Assembly: GCA_036250195.1 (NCBI GenBank)
Contig: JAVHZZ010000010.1
Location: forward strand, 109,638,778-109,702,777
Direction of reading: 5' to 3'
Source: Mixophyes australis
Lineage: Eukaryota; Chordata; Amphibia; Anura; Limnodynastidae
DNA: 64,000 nt
The notes under the pieces are model-generated. The model was not told the DNA's origin and did no database searches. It saw nothing but the letters and a program-made list of their open reading frames with translations. Below are positions 1 through 10,653 of the stretch, in pieces (within the stretch, counting starts at the first letter, position 1; every line of letters begins with the position of its first letter). Made by a program: the position numbers and the translations under genes.

Positions 1-115
1 ATGTTTCCCATAGCAACAAACAAGATTCTAGCTATCATTTATCTACTTCATTCTAGAAAATGATGACTAGAATCTAATTGTTTCCTTTTGGGCACCTCCA
101 CTTCTCCTTTTTAGA
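1..115. repeat. Degraded palindromic MITE, cut by window edge
   Basis: The stretch contains the 'atagcaac' and 'gattctagctatcattt' words, then a reverse half with 'gaatctaattg' and 'ctccacttctcc'. These match the two arms of the palindromic MITE seen better preserved at 28,825 and 46,308. The left arm is truncated at the window start and both arms are heavily diverged, so this is an old copy. Confidence 0.55.
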
Positions 116-1440
116 ATGTTTGATAAACCTTCTGAATGAGAAGGATAAATGGGGGACTGTGCAAATAACATAACACGATTAATGGGGTCATACGACCCAA
201 AATATCCTTATTTACAATAAGATATTAATTGCAGACAATTGTCTTAACTATTTCCTATAAAGGTCCGTTCCTACTTTACTGTCAGGTTAAAATTTTAGAA
301 CACAGTGATGCCATTTTTAATGGCGTAATTTAGTGGCTGAGAAGCCCGTGGACAACGGAGAGATGCGATTGAGCCCTTAGAATCCAGATGGGTAATGTTT
401 CCGTCACTATGTAATTACTACCTTACATGAAAACTATACAGCCAGGCTCCCGATAAGTCACCGCACAGACGAGCGTGCGCGGTATCACGAAGGGCTACTT
501 GGCAGTTTACCTCAGAACGTGTCCTCCTGCCTTTGATGATCTATTTATGGATTCTTACAGTAGCGATGGACCACTCTCTCCTCGCAGCACATCACAAAAA
601 GGGATTATAATAAGCACCTCTTACATTCGCCTCTTCTTACCCTAGTCACACAAAATGTGCTTACCGTCTCCTCTAAGGCTCTCATTAAAAACACATCCAC
701 TTTGGTTTAAATAAAAAATAAAACGTCAAAGTGGCCTCAAATCATTTTTTTTTCTCCTTTTATTATTTGCTTAAATTCTTCAAGCGACGACACTTGGCGG
801 AATTTGTACATTCATGAAATGATTGATTTGAAAGCAATATTTCAAATAAATACAAGCCAGTGATCTATCAACAGCTGTAATAAAGCTGGGGCTGCAGGCT
901 GTGATTTTATTTTCAAATAATACGAATTGTTTTATTCCTTTTACCCAGGTTTCCATGGTAATTCTGTCGTGTAGCGGTGTTATATTGATTTAGAAAGTGG
1001 ACAGTAATATTTCTTTTGTGTTATTCTGTTTCTCGGGGTTGATTTCTAATTTCCAGCCTGAGATTAGTTTTATAAATTTCTTAAGTCCTTCCACTTTTTT
1101 TTTTCTCTGAAGAAGAAGGGTAATTTTCTCTCCAACAATGCTATTTGGTGAGCTTATTGGCCTGCTCTTATTTTAAATTAAACTTGCAGCTTTTCAAATA
1201 TCGAAATGACATCGACGTCTGTGTCTGCACCTTATTTGAGAAAAATATTAGTCTTTTCTGCGGCTAATAATTCAGGGGAGTCTTTGTTCTGGGGCGGTTT
1301 GTGCTTGTTATGTACTGTGAAAAACACATCTTGCTACATTTTAATAACCTGATCTTAGACTGATGCAATATATTATTAGTTACAGAAGATTGTTATAGTT
1401 CCGGCTGTATGCTGTGGAATGGAAATTCTGCCCTATTTTA
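116..1440. other. Non-coding, no gene; possible regulatory block 760-1010
   Basis: I see no gene or recognisable transposon here. Positions about 760-1010 are unique, AT-rich and hold homeodomain-like words and a CAGCTG E-box (near 870). That is the texture of conserved non-coding DNA near developmental genes, but conservation cannot be judged from one sequence. Confidence 0.35.
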
Positions 1441-1780
1441 TTTTAATGACCTCATGCTCGCTCCTGGGGGGGTTTCTGCTACAACTCCCAGGCGTTTGCG
1501 AGGCAGAGAAGCTCCGAGTTATCGAACATCAGTCCCTCTATGCAGTCGACTTGCCGAAGGGGCGGTGAAGCACGAGGGCGGAGCGCCACAAATCGCATCA
1601 TCAGATGTAACGATTTGTGGCCCTCCACCCCCTCTGCACTCATAGAAGCCATCTTTCTTCCCACTTAGATAGGATATGGGCAGGTTGTAGAAGAATGGTC
1701 TGCTCTCCCATGAATACAGGAGACTTACCTAGAATTTGGGAGTCTCCCGGACATTTCGGGTGAATGGGCAAATATGTATG
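1441..1780 (-). repeat. Diverged copy of the CATACTTGCC-type MITE
   Basis: On the minus strand the right edge (1780) begins CATACATATTTGCCCATTC. It continues through 'aaatgtccgggagactccc', the same order as the start of the element at 6,817-7,112. The inner part near 1,590-1,640 (cgcatcatcagatgtaacg) resembles the 'aaatgacgcaatttgcgg' core of that element. The left edge is uncertain and no target duplication was found. Confidence 0.5.
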
Positions 1781-2049
1781 CAGCATATGGGCATATTTCA
1801 CACCCTCTCCCGAGGCTGAAAGGGCAGAGGGAAACAGTGTTGTTTTTAGGATGAATTTGGCACACAAAGCAGTACTGTATGTAAAATTAACTTAATCTCA
1901 AACAGGACAGGTCTTATTTATATTACTTTGCAATCTTAGTGAACATTGCAGTCTGTGGAGCCGCTGGTACTTCATTAATAAATAAAGGTTACTACCCTAG
2001 AGCCCATTTTAGCTCCGTCCTCTTGGGGGCAGCATGGGAGACCTGAGAT

Positions 2050-2218
2050 CAGGGGAGGGCTGGCTAATTTTAGCCCAGAGGGCAAGACTCAACACAGCAG
2101 CCTATTGGGAACATTTTAAAGGGGAAAAATGCAGGTGGCCCAGTGACCCATCACAAGGTAGCCCACTGTGGGACCAGCCTGGATGGCAGATGCCCACCTC
2201 TCCCCCAGCCTGCCCCTG
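2050..2218 (+). mobile_element. Small non-autonomous hAT element, copy 1
   Basis: The element starts CAGGGGAGGGCTGGC and ends with CCAGCCTGCCCCTG, giving inverted termini of the CAGGGG type. It is flanked on both sides by the perfect 8-bp duplication CCTGAGAT (2042-2049 and 2219-2226). An 8-bp duplication with CAG-type ends is the hallmark of the hAT superfamily. It encodes nothing. Related copies lie at 12,237 and 32,017. Confidence 0.88.
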
Positions 2219-2226
2219 CCTGAGAT

Positions 2227-4722
2227 AAGGGAGACCAGCACATGCAAAGTGAAACTCCAATTGGGACTTCTGTGCTCATATGCTGGAACCATGCCAGTTC
2301 AATAGAGTAGAATGAGGTCCTTGGGATGGTGTCGGACCCACCTCACCTCTGGGCCCCGTAGTGGCCAAGTGGTCATATCCCTCTAGTTGTTCACTTCGGT
2401 TTTGGGACGTTTAAACTCTGGGGACAATTAAATGGTATTTCTCCATATTGTACTTATTGTTATAGTGTTTAGCAGCGCTCCTCGCAGTGACCGGGGAACC
2501 TACCCACCAATAATCATCCATTTCATAGAACATTACATACCTGAGCCCCAAAGAGGCAGGCCTTAAACACTTGGTATTTGTCACATCGGCAGCTATGATC
2601 ATTATTTGGGAAGATCATGCATGGTTGGGAAGGTCCGGTTGTGTGGCCAACTTTATCCCAATTTTATGCCCTGAAACATTGGGATATATGCTGTAGGAGG
2701 AGATGATATTTTTTGGAACCTTCTGGTTGAACAAATGAAGCCGCTATTTTAAGAACTGAACCAAAATGCATTAGAAGTAGTGATCAGAGAAGCATTGGAA
2801 CGCCCCTCTGAGCTCTGTGTGTCCTGTAAAGTCCTCCGCCCTCCTCTGCCATCACATGACCTGCTGAGAGGTGTGAGCCTGTGTCTGTGTAGCAGACTGA
2901 CTGTGTCTGTGTCTGGCAGTCATTGTCGTTTGCCAACCTGAGAGCTTTTGTAAAGGAGATAATGATTTTAAAGAGGATATCTAAGAAAAATTATGCATTT
3001 TTCAAAAGGTACTTCACTTGTTATTTATAAAAGAAAACAAATAAATCTTCTATGTCGAGATTGCTGCTTTAAGACACAAAATATACCATATTTGCACCTA
3101 TCCATCAATCTCTCTACAGATAGAGGGATACTATATATACCTGATACTCCTAAAATCCCCACTTGGATAATGTTCGTCAGTTCATTTCTAGAGTCGCCTG
3201 TGATACACCGATCACCTGATGGGATTTGATAATTGGACAGTTCAGCAATAATCTTCCCTCTCACTGAAGAGATGTTTACAAACTGATGTTGTAGTTTAGT
3301 ATCTCTGGAAGGCCCCCGGGGAGTGTGATTAACAGGCTGGAGGATTTTCTAGAGAGGAATTTCTTCTTGGGTGGAATGAAAGGGGGTCACCGCTGACAGC
3401 ATTTCATCTTAGCAGAATTAGATTAGGGCTGATTCAAATGCTATTCAATATGTGCTGCATTGATTGGGCGCCTTGCGGAGGATAATAGGGAACTTTAAAA
3501 CCTAAGTAATAACTGGGGAAAAAAACGAATTGTCATTGAGAGTGGACTGAAGGATGAAATTTAATATTTCTAAGGGATGGCTGTATTATACAGTATTACC
3601 ATGGGCCATTATTGGGATCCTAGCAGTATGAAATGCTGCCGGATATATCTCCTCTGACTCTCTGCAGCTATACTGGGAGAATAGAGCCAGGTAATAAACA
3701 TACAAATCAGTATTATTATTTCATGCTAAATGAGTTTCACTCCATTACAAGCAGCTGACATCCTTGCGCCTCTTAAGGAAACTGTCCTAAAGGGATCTGA
3801 TATAGATCTGGGATACAGGGATGTGGGTTTCTGTGATATCTTTGGTTTCGCCCCTAATTTTCACCGTGCAAGTTTACAAGCCTTTCAGTCACTCTGTGTC
3901 TGCTTCGAGAAGTATCCTAACATGGCAGCCTGCTGTAGAGCAGTGACAGTTCAGGATGCACATATAAATACTCCAGTTATTTAATGTTGGGTTGTTCCCC
4001 AAGGTTTTTCCACATTGCAGCCCCTGTCCTGAGAGGTTGGTTAAGTTTCACCTTCCTGTGTCTAACGAGTCAGCGACTCAGAGCAGATTCTTTCCAGTCC
4101 TCAAACCTTTGTGTGGAGCAGGTTTAGCTACAGCTGTCAGCCCGATCACAGAGAGAAATCCAGGTCTGTGCACCTATCATCCGTCCTTTCTCTGCTTATT
4201 ATCTTTAGCTTAATGGAAAAAGGTATTAAACAAAAAAACAGCACTAGATCATAATCTCTCTGGTGACCCAGGGTTAATTGACAGCTCGAAGCATCTATGA
4301 AATATTTAATAGTACATCCTATAGTAAATGCTATAGGCGACCATATCTTACTGGGCATCGCAGCGTACAGGCTGGGGATGGTATAATTCATCATAATAAT
4401 GATAATTTGCACCTATAATTACGCAATTCAACTGTTCTCAATATTGGGATAATAGTTCTGTTTTCATGGAATTGACTCTTCAATCTCTTATATGTCCTTT
4501 GGACAATAAGTTTTTTTTACTGGGTTTTAAGGTTAAAAATTATTTTACAATGTCATTTTTTTTACTATAGATGTTGTAGTTGTGAGTACATTTTTATTAA
4601 CAGCAATCACCTACTTATCTCACAATCACCTCTGAGCAAACGTTCTGTGTTTTGTTTTGCAAGTTAATTCATTATCCCTGAAAACAGCCAAAATCCAGCA
4701 ACATTGCAAAATGGAGCATCCT
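2227..4722. other. Non-coding, no gene or repeat recognised
   Basis: The sequence looks unique. Short open frames have no recognisable homology. The stretch about 3,420-3,520 has a conserved-element texture but carries no decisive motif. Confidence 0.35.
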
Positions 4723-5372
4723 GGGCCTGATTCAGAGCGAGACGTGAGTCCATTTGCAGAGCGTATCTTTGCGTTTTTTCGCTCTGCACGTGATCAGAAA
4801 ATGAATGTACATAACTGCGTCTTCAGACCTGCAACCTTTTGGCACTTACAACTCCTAACGCCTGGAGTCGTGATGGGAAGGGAAGGCAGTGTACAGTAAG
4901 GGCGTGACGCATAGAGGCTGGGGCGTAGAACCAGATATGGCTGAAAAAGTGGTTTTATTTGCGGGTGATCAGGACCGGGTGTAAGACGACGAGCACCCAA
5001 ACTAGCAAACAGCTTGTAATTAGAGATTTGTGAATGGTTCGCAGATGCTTATAGTGACTGTAGTCACTCAGTCATAGATTTGGATGTGCAGAGCGTGTTG
5101 TAGGAGAGATAAGACAAAAGAATATAAAAAAAAATTGTACGTATGTCATACTAGCTAGGTTATTCAGGTTTAAATGATGCTTCATAGCAATTGCGTTCAT
5201 ATGTATAAAATAAAAGTTTTTTGTACATTGTCGCAAGTTGGATGTAAGTGTCTGGGTGTGTGTCTGAGGGGTGTGTCTGGTGCGTCTAGGAGGCGTGCCT
5301 AAGGGGCGTGTTCGGGGGCGTGTCTGAATACATTGTACATAGACAGTTACACTTACAGTCTGAATCAAGCCC
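4723..5372. mobile_element. Candidate MITE with GGGCCTGATTCAGA ends
   Basis: The left edge reads GGGCCTGATTCAGA and the right edge is the inverse of GGGCTTGATTCAGA. This gives about 14-bp terminal inverted repeats around a 650-bp non-coding body with GTGT/GGGCGTG-rich imperfect repeats near 5,250-5,330. No clear target duplication was seen, so the superfamily is open. Similar end words recur at 35,923, 43,856, 46,592, 51,705 and 55,638. Confidence 0.5.
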
Positions 5373-6808
5373 ACTGTCTCTATGTCTATTTAACCTGCGA
5401 ACCTACAGGACTGATTCAATGTGCACAACTTTCGATATCAAGTTTTAGAAACAAGTCAGACTTTCAGTATATGCGGACTAATCAGATTGTAATATATTAT
5501 TTTTACTGACAATGTTAAGAAACATAACTGACACATTGTTACTGTTATATAAAAATGTTTAGAAATGTTACTAGTAACAATTTTGGTGGAAAATAATTTG
5601 GAAATAAAGGGTTTATAAAGCCAGTAAGGGCAGAGCACTGGTTTCCTACGGGTCCCATGTAGTATAATGTCATGTTTTTATTTACTGACTGTAGGTAAAT
5701 TGACTGACATTTTGCATCCACAGTTGTATTAGTAAATCTCATCGAGGAACACGTGTAAAACCTTCCGCTTCTCCATTCCCCATAATAACATAATAACCCA
5801 CATCGCACGCAGCCGATACACTCTCCACGCACCGCTAATAGAATATTCTCACTGGCTGCCATTAAAGCAAATATGCTAATTAAACCAGTCAATAGCGATT
5901 ACTCATTTAAATAGCTCCTTTTAAAGATGAAGATGACATTAACAATATCGTCATTCACAGACCCTGAGCGCTTTCACAATCAGTATCTGTAAAACGTGGG
6001 TTAAACTATAAATCCAGCTGCGATAAAGGGGCACAACGCACGAGAAAACCATATGGGGCGAAAGTCTTTTTTATATCTGTATTTTGACACATTATGACAA
6101 ATATTTTAATAATACTCTACTGAAAAATTAATCGTCTTGATGGGGGAGCAGAGAAGTTTTCATGTTTTGCAGTCACTTCTGAGCTCAGTCTATCGGTTAG
6201 ACGTGGAGCAAAAAATTCGGATTCTGTCATCTAATTGTTTCATCTACGTTGGGCAAACTGAACCGACCAAAACCCGGGTCTGCAGCAACTGTTACTCTGT
6301 AACTTGTTTGACAGTAAAATTTCAAGAAGGAAAAAAATATTAATTCCTGGTAGAAGGTAGAACAATAATTTCGAAAGTTTCATATCTCCATGATCTATAA
6401 CCTCTAGAATATTACTCAGCAGTAATAAAAGGTTGCACGTTTGATGTGTAATTGTTGTTTTCATATACAGGTGGATTTGAAACCACAATCTTCCTGTTTC
6501 ACTGTTACAGGACACTCGCATCACTACTGTGCTGCTGGAGGACCCTGCTCCTTATACTATATAACTCTGTCTGTGGCTTCCTGCTGCCTCCATTCCCCTC
6601 CTCATATCATGTCACTGCCTCTGTCAGATGCAGCTCTGTCCTCACCAACACATCACTCATCTCCTGATATACTCTGTGCTGCTGGGGTACCCTGCTCCTT
6701 CCACTATATAACTTTCAGTCTGTGGCTTCCTGCTGCCTCCATTCTCTTTCTCACGTTTAGGAATTGCAATAATTTTTTCTCATATGTAATTGGACAAATT
6801 AAGATAAT
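5373..6808. other. Non-coding; possible regulatory block 5745-5935
   Basis: There is no gene. Around 5,745-5,935 an unbroken unique block contains an octamer-like 'atatgctaattaa' and AT-rich homeodomain-type words, suggestive of conserved non-coding DNA. At about 6,525-6,740 the phrase 'gctgctgg..accctgctcctt' and the 'tataact..tctgtggcttcctgctgcctcc' stretch each occur twice, so there is a local imperfect duplication of roughly 130 bp. Confidence 0.35.
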
Positions 6809-6816
6809 CATAAATA

Positions 6817-7112
6817 CATACTTGCCAACTCTCCCAGAATGTCCGGGAGACTCTCGCATTTTGCGAGAGTCTCCCGGGCGAGTGTGGCAATCTCCCAAAT
6901 TCTGCCCACTTCACTAGGAAGTGCCCACTTCCTAGTGAAGTGGGCAGAATTAGATCCCAAACGCAGCGATTGCCGATGAATTGCGGCGTTTAGCCCCGCC
7001 CCCCAGCTGTTAAATGACGCAATTTGCGGGGCCGAAATGACCGATTTTGGCCGCCCCGCCCCCCTCCACTGGCTGGCTCCCGGAAGGGAGCTGAAGAAAG
7101 TAGGTAAGAATG
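6817..7112 (+). mobile_element. 296-bp MITE with 8-bp duplication and strong hairpins
   Basis: The termini are CATACTTGCCAAC and the inverse of CATTCTTACCTAC. The 8 bp on each side are identical (CATAAATA at 6809-6816 and 7113-7120). Inside are two hairpins: a 16-bp stem (6843-6858 with 6862-6877) and a perfect 26-bp stem (6898-6923 with 6926-6951). An 8-bp duplication fits hAT, Merlin or P elements, but the ends are not the usual hAT CAG, so the superfamily is open. Diverged relatives are at 1,441 and 34,888. Confidence 0.75.
6898..6951. repeat. Near-perfect palindrome, 26-bp stem
   Basis: Positions 6898-6923 are the exact reverse complement of 6926-6951, with only CC between them. The stem includes CTTCACTAGGAAGTG. 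It lies inside the MITE at 6,817-7,112. Confidence 0.9.
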
Positions 7113-7120
7113 CATAAATA

Positions 7121-7765
7121 AAATGTTAACTTTTATTAAGGGCACAGGGGGTCCGGAGGTTAGGGGAGCCCATAGCCGCGCATCCTGCAATGGCTGTTAT
7201 TTTTTGCCACGGCCTTAAAGCTATGAAAATTACAGCGTGGATGCAGTGAAGTTGAAACGAGCATGTGTGCAGGAGGACAAACAGCATCAACACCCCCCAT
7301 GGAACCTGGCGGTGTATTGCTACTCCCCTAAGTGGAATGTTGGTTCCATATATCTGGTAGTACAGGTGCATTTATTCCGGTGACGCTGTTGTGCTGTCAG
7401 ACGTAGCGATCAGCGCATCGAAGTAATGGCGCCACTTTCAGAGCTCACACTAAATCCTTTGAATGTCAGGTCCTCAGACTTTATAAACTTCCGCTCAAAA
7501 AATATCTCACTTGGCATCACTGGACTAAATGGCTGTTTGATAACAACTCGCTGGAATGAAATTTAGGACAAGGTAATTACAAAACTATTGATTTTGAGGT
7601 CATTTTATGATAAGCTTAACATCCCGGATAAAGTTAATAAATATACATTAGATGCGGTGAGAAACAGCTGGACTCTGCAGCACTAATGGGTTTTCTAGCA
7701 GAGAGACAACAATTACAACAGCTCAAAGGGCGTCCGTTCCCGTATGGTAGATTACATAGGATATA
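7121..7765. other. Non-coding, no gene
   Basis: Unique sequence. Positions about 7,440-7,660 look like a compact AT-rich non-coding block with no repeat signature. Confidence 0.3.
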
Positions 7766-8116
7766 TACAGTTAGGTTCATATATATATTTGAACACTGAC
7801 ACAATTTTTGTTGTTTAAGCTGTTTACCAAAATATATTCAAGCTAAAGTTATATAATGAATATGGACCTAAAGTACAGCCTATCAGCTTTAATTTGAGGG
7901 TATTCACATCCAAATTGGAGGAAGTGTTTACAGCTGTTTAATATGCAGCCCCCTCTTTTTCAAGGGACTTAAAGTGATTGGACAATCGGCTTAAAACCTG
8001 TTCAATGGACAGGTGTGGGCTATTCCTTCGTTATTTCTTCATCAATTAAGCAAAAGGTCTGGAGTGGATTCCAAGTGTGACATTTGTATTTGGAAGCTGT
8101 TGCTCTGAACCCACAA

Positions 8117-8962
8117 ATGCGGTCATAGGAGCTCTCAATGAAGTGGAACAGACCATCCTTAAAGTTGCCATAACAAAAACAATTCATCAAAAGAGACAGC
8201 GGGAACCTTAGGAGAGGCCAAATCCACAGTGTGGGACATTCTGAGAAAAGAAAGAACGTGCTGGTGAGCTCAGGAACACAAGAGACCTGGACGTCCATGG
8301 AAGACAACAGTGGTGGATGATCACAGGGTCCTTTACATGGTAAACCCCTTTACAACATCGACAAGGGAACCACTCTCCAGGAGGTAGGTACATCATTATC
8401 CAGGAGGTAGGTACATCATTACCCAGGAGGTAGGTACATCATTATCCAGGAGGTAGGTACATCATTATCCAGGAGGTAGGTACATCATTACCCAGGAGGT
8501 AGGTACATCATTATCCAGGAGGTAGGCATATCATTATCCACGTCTACCATAAAGAGAAGACTTCACGAGAGCAAATACAGAGGGTTCACCACAAGGTGCA
8601 AACCATTCATCAACCTCAAGAATAGAAAGGCCATATCAGACTTAGCCAGAAATATCTAATAAAGCCAGCCGAATTCTTGAACAGCATTCTCTGGATTAGA
8701 TTGAGCTAAGATCAACCTGTACCAGAATGATGGGAAGAAAGAAGTATGGAGAAGGCTTGGAATGGTTCATGATCCGAAGCATACTAGGGTCATCGGTAGA
8801 ACACGGTGGAGTCAGTGTCATGGCAACACATGGGCTTCCGATGGTACTGCAGTAAAGCCCTGGCAAAGCATAACAAAGGAGGACCCAACATTTGGTGATG
8901 TCCACGGGTTCCAGACTTCAGTCATTGTCTCCAAAGGATTCACAACAAAGTATCAAGAATGA
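8117..8962 (+). pseudogene. Broken Tc1-like transposase
   Basis: The reading starts at an ATG at 8117 in the usual place for this family and ends near the TGA at 8960-8962. In between are frame breaks, a stop (caatgaagtggaac region shifted), the sevenfold 23-bp repeat, and a deletion that removes most of the catalytic core. The only long readable piece is the C-terminus, with residues like KPWQSITKEDPTFGDVHGFQ, a typical end of Tc1 transposases. The family normally codes for about 340 residues that cut and paste the element at TA sites. No function is possible here. Confidence 0.85.
8377..8538 (+). repeat. 23-bp tandem repeat, 7 copies, inside Tc1 element
   Basis: Units begin CCAGGAGGTAGGTACATCAT at 8377, 8400, 8423, 8446, 8469, 8492 and 8515, exactly 23 bp apart. 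The last unit reads GGTAGGCATATCATTATCC, which is the form expected at this place in the transposase gene. The other six units share the 'tacatc' variant, so they probably arose by secondary amplification after insertion. Confidence 0.95.
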
Positions 8963-9112
8963 ATATTTTATTTCTGGTTGTTAATTTGTCCAATTATATT
9001 TGAGCCCCTGAAAATAGGGCACTGTGTATAAATGGTTACCATTCCGAAACATTTCATAGCATATTTCTGTTCAACCTCTTGAATTAAAGCTGAAAGTCTG
9101 CACTTCAATTAA

Positions 9113-10127
9113 GTTGAAGTGCCCCATGCCTTGCTGCTATCTCATTCTTACTGAATTGATCGGCGTTATTCTCATAAATAGTGGTTCAGCCTACAGAATG
9201 GCTGCGTGTAGATGACTTTAATGTCCCTGTAATGATGTAAATGGAAAGAACCTGAAAAAAAATAAGCTGGATAAGTTTGTCTGACGGCATCGCGGCCTGT
9301 TGTCCATAGTAAAACAGATGTGCACATTAGCAAATTAAGTTATATGACTAAGTACATCAGCATAAATGTAATGCATTTTAAAAAAGGAAAAGGGGACAGC
9401 TGCTATCTTAATTGCAATCAGTCATCTGATGGTCACAAGTGCTTAATGCATTTAATTGGGAGATGAGAATGAGAAAAACAAATAATTATATAGTGGCTCC
9501 TGCCAGTAATAGTGCAAATTAAACTCTCTCTAAATTAATTTTTTTTTTTTTAATAAATGAAAACTTTATTGAACATACAAAGCACTTGAAGTGACACTGG
9601 TGTTCCTTGTTACATTATAACTGGCGACAGAGAATAATAGAGTTGATAGAGTGCCTCAGGGGGGATGGGGAGCAGAACAGCAATCACTGTATTGTAAATG
9701 CGGAATTACCGTAGCAGAAATTCTCTGTTCAACGCGGCAGAGAACGGCTGGACATCTCGTATAATACCAGGCGGCATATTGCTGACCTCCGCCGTACTCA
9801 GCAGTTTGACCTCTGGTTAAGAGATTTAACCCCCAGAATAAGTGAATGATAGAGACATTATTCCAAGTTCAGCTTCATTCATTGATTGTTAACCAGTGGA
9901 GAGGGCATTATAAACAGGCTCTTCTTCATTGTCAGATTACCAGATAACAAGATGAAATCCACAAATTCCTGGACAATCTCCTCATACGGCTCAGAGTGAT
10001 CATATTGCGATAAGTGTTGGGTAATAAAGGTGGTGGTGTGAGAAAGGAGCAAGATCCTGGGTGTGGTTGGGAAAATATGTGGTTAATTGTATTATATTTG
10101 GCATGAGGTGGAGCTAGAGCCTGTCTG
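9113..10127. other. Non-coding; candidate enhancer 9340-9520; poly-T at 9539
   Basis: There is no gene. Positions 9,340-9,520 are unique and dense in transcription-factor-like words: CAGCTG at 9397, TATCTT at 9404, TTAATTGCAATC, and CATCTG at 9423. At 9,539-9,550 a T-run is followed by 'aataaatgaaaactttatt'. Read on the minus strand this is an AATAAA signal just before a poly(A) tail, so an old retroposed sequence may extend right from here. Confidence 0.4.
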
Positions 10128-10191
10128 CAGCACCCCTATGACAGCGCTGCGGCAACCCTGGGAGCCGCGGCGCACACTTTGGGAACCGCTG
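10128..10191 (-). mobile_element. hAT-type terminal fragment
   Basis: On the minus strand it begins CAGCGGTTCCCAAAGTGTGC at 10,191 and continues with GCCGCGGCTCCCAGGG, a terminus I associate with a frog hAT MITE family. The other end and a matching 8-bp duplication were not found. Confidence 0.5.
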
Positions 10192-10240
10192 ATCTAGACA
10201 GTTGTGAGGCCTATAGTAACGTCTTATAAAGTCCTCCATG

Positions 10241-10330
10241 CAGAGGTGGAACTAGCTAGCTGTGGGCCCCATTATCTCCATGGGCCCCTATGCACCGCAC
10301 GCTGCTGCATCAACGGTAGTTCCACCACTG
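10241..10330. mobile_element. 90-bp hAT MITE with perfect duplication
   Basis: It starts CAGAGGTGGAACTAGC and ends with the inverse of CAGTGGTGGAACTACC. The flanks are identical 8-mers, CCTCCATG at 10233-10240 and 10331-10338. The body is GC-rich and non-coding. Confidence 0.88.
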
Positions 10331-10484
10331 CCTCCATGTACATGAAGCAGCCTCACCTTGTCTGGCTTACTGAAGCTCCCTCTACTGATCAATTTGTACT
10401 TGCTGTTATAGTAACTAATAGGAGACAGCATACACTGTTAACCAATTAGAAGCTTCCTTTTGATTATTATGAGGATAGCGGCCA

Positions 10485-10653
10485 TACTGGCAGGTTAATT
10501 TGCTGCTGACACAATTATCCCCAGTGTGTGTGTGATGGGGGTAGGGAATTTAGAGTGTAAGCTCCAATGCCGCAGGGACCGATGTCAATAACAAATATTC
10601 TCTGTACAGCGCTGCGGAATTGGTGGCGCTATATAAATAGATGGTGATGATGG
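10485..10653 (+). mobile_element. tRNA-derived SINE, 3' part
   Basis: It holds the 3' half of the SINE that is complete at 48,164: 'ggcaggttaatttgctgctga', then 'gggaatttaga..gtaagctccaatg', TGTACAGCGCTGCGGAATTG, and the tail GGCGCTATATAAATAGATGG with GATGATGG. 5' truncation is usual for LINE-driven retroposition. Confidence 0.85.

Larger units (their letters stand above)
7766..9112 (+). mobile_element. Tc1-like transposon A, internally deleted and right-truncated
   Basis: It begins at a TA with CAGTTAGGTTCATATATAT, the left terminus of a Tc1-like family I recognise from fish and frogs. The left terminal region, transposase start and a large part of the body follow in order. Two breaks are visible. 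Near 8,850 the sequence jumps from the middle of the transposase gene to its 3' end (GCAGTAAAGCCCTGGC). The 3' side stops after 'ctgcacttcaatt' without the right inverted terminus. The segment at 8,377-8,538 is a tandem amplification. The copy is dead. Confidence 0.9.

Noticed and set aside
1409..1664. Overlapping short frames on both strands
   Set aside because: They lie in a degraded MITE with no homology to a protein.
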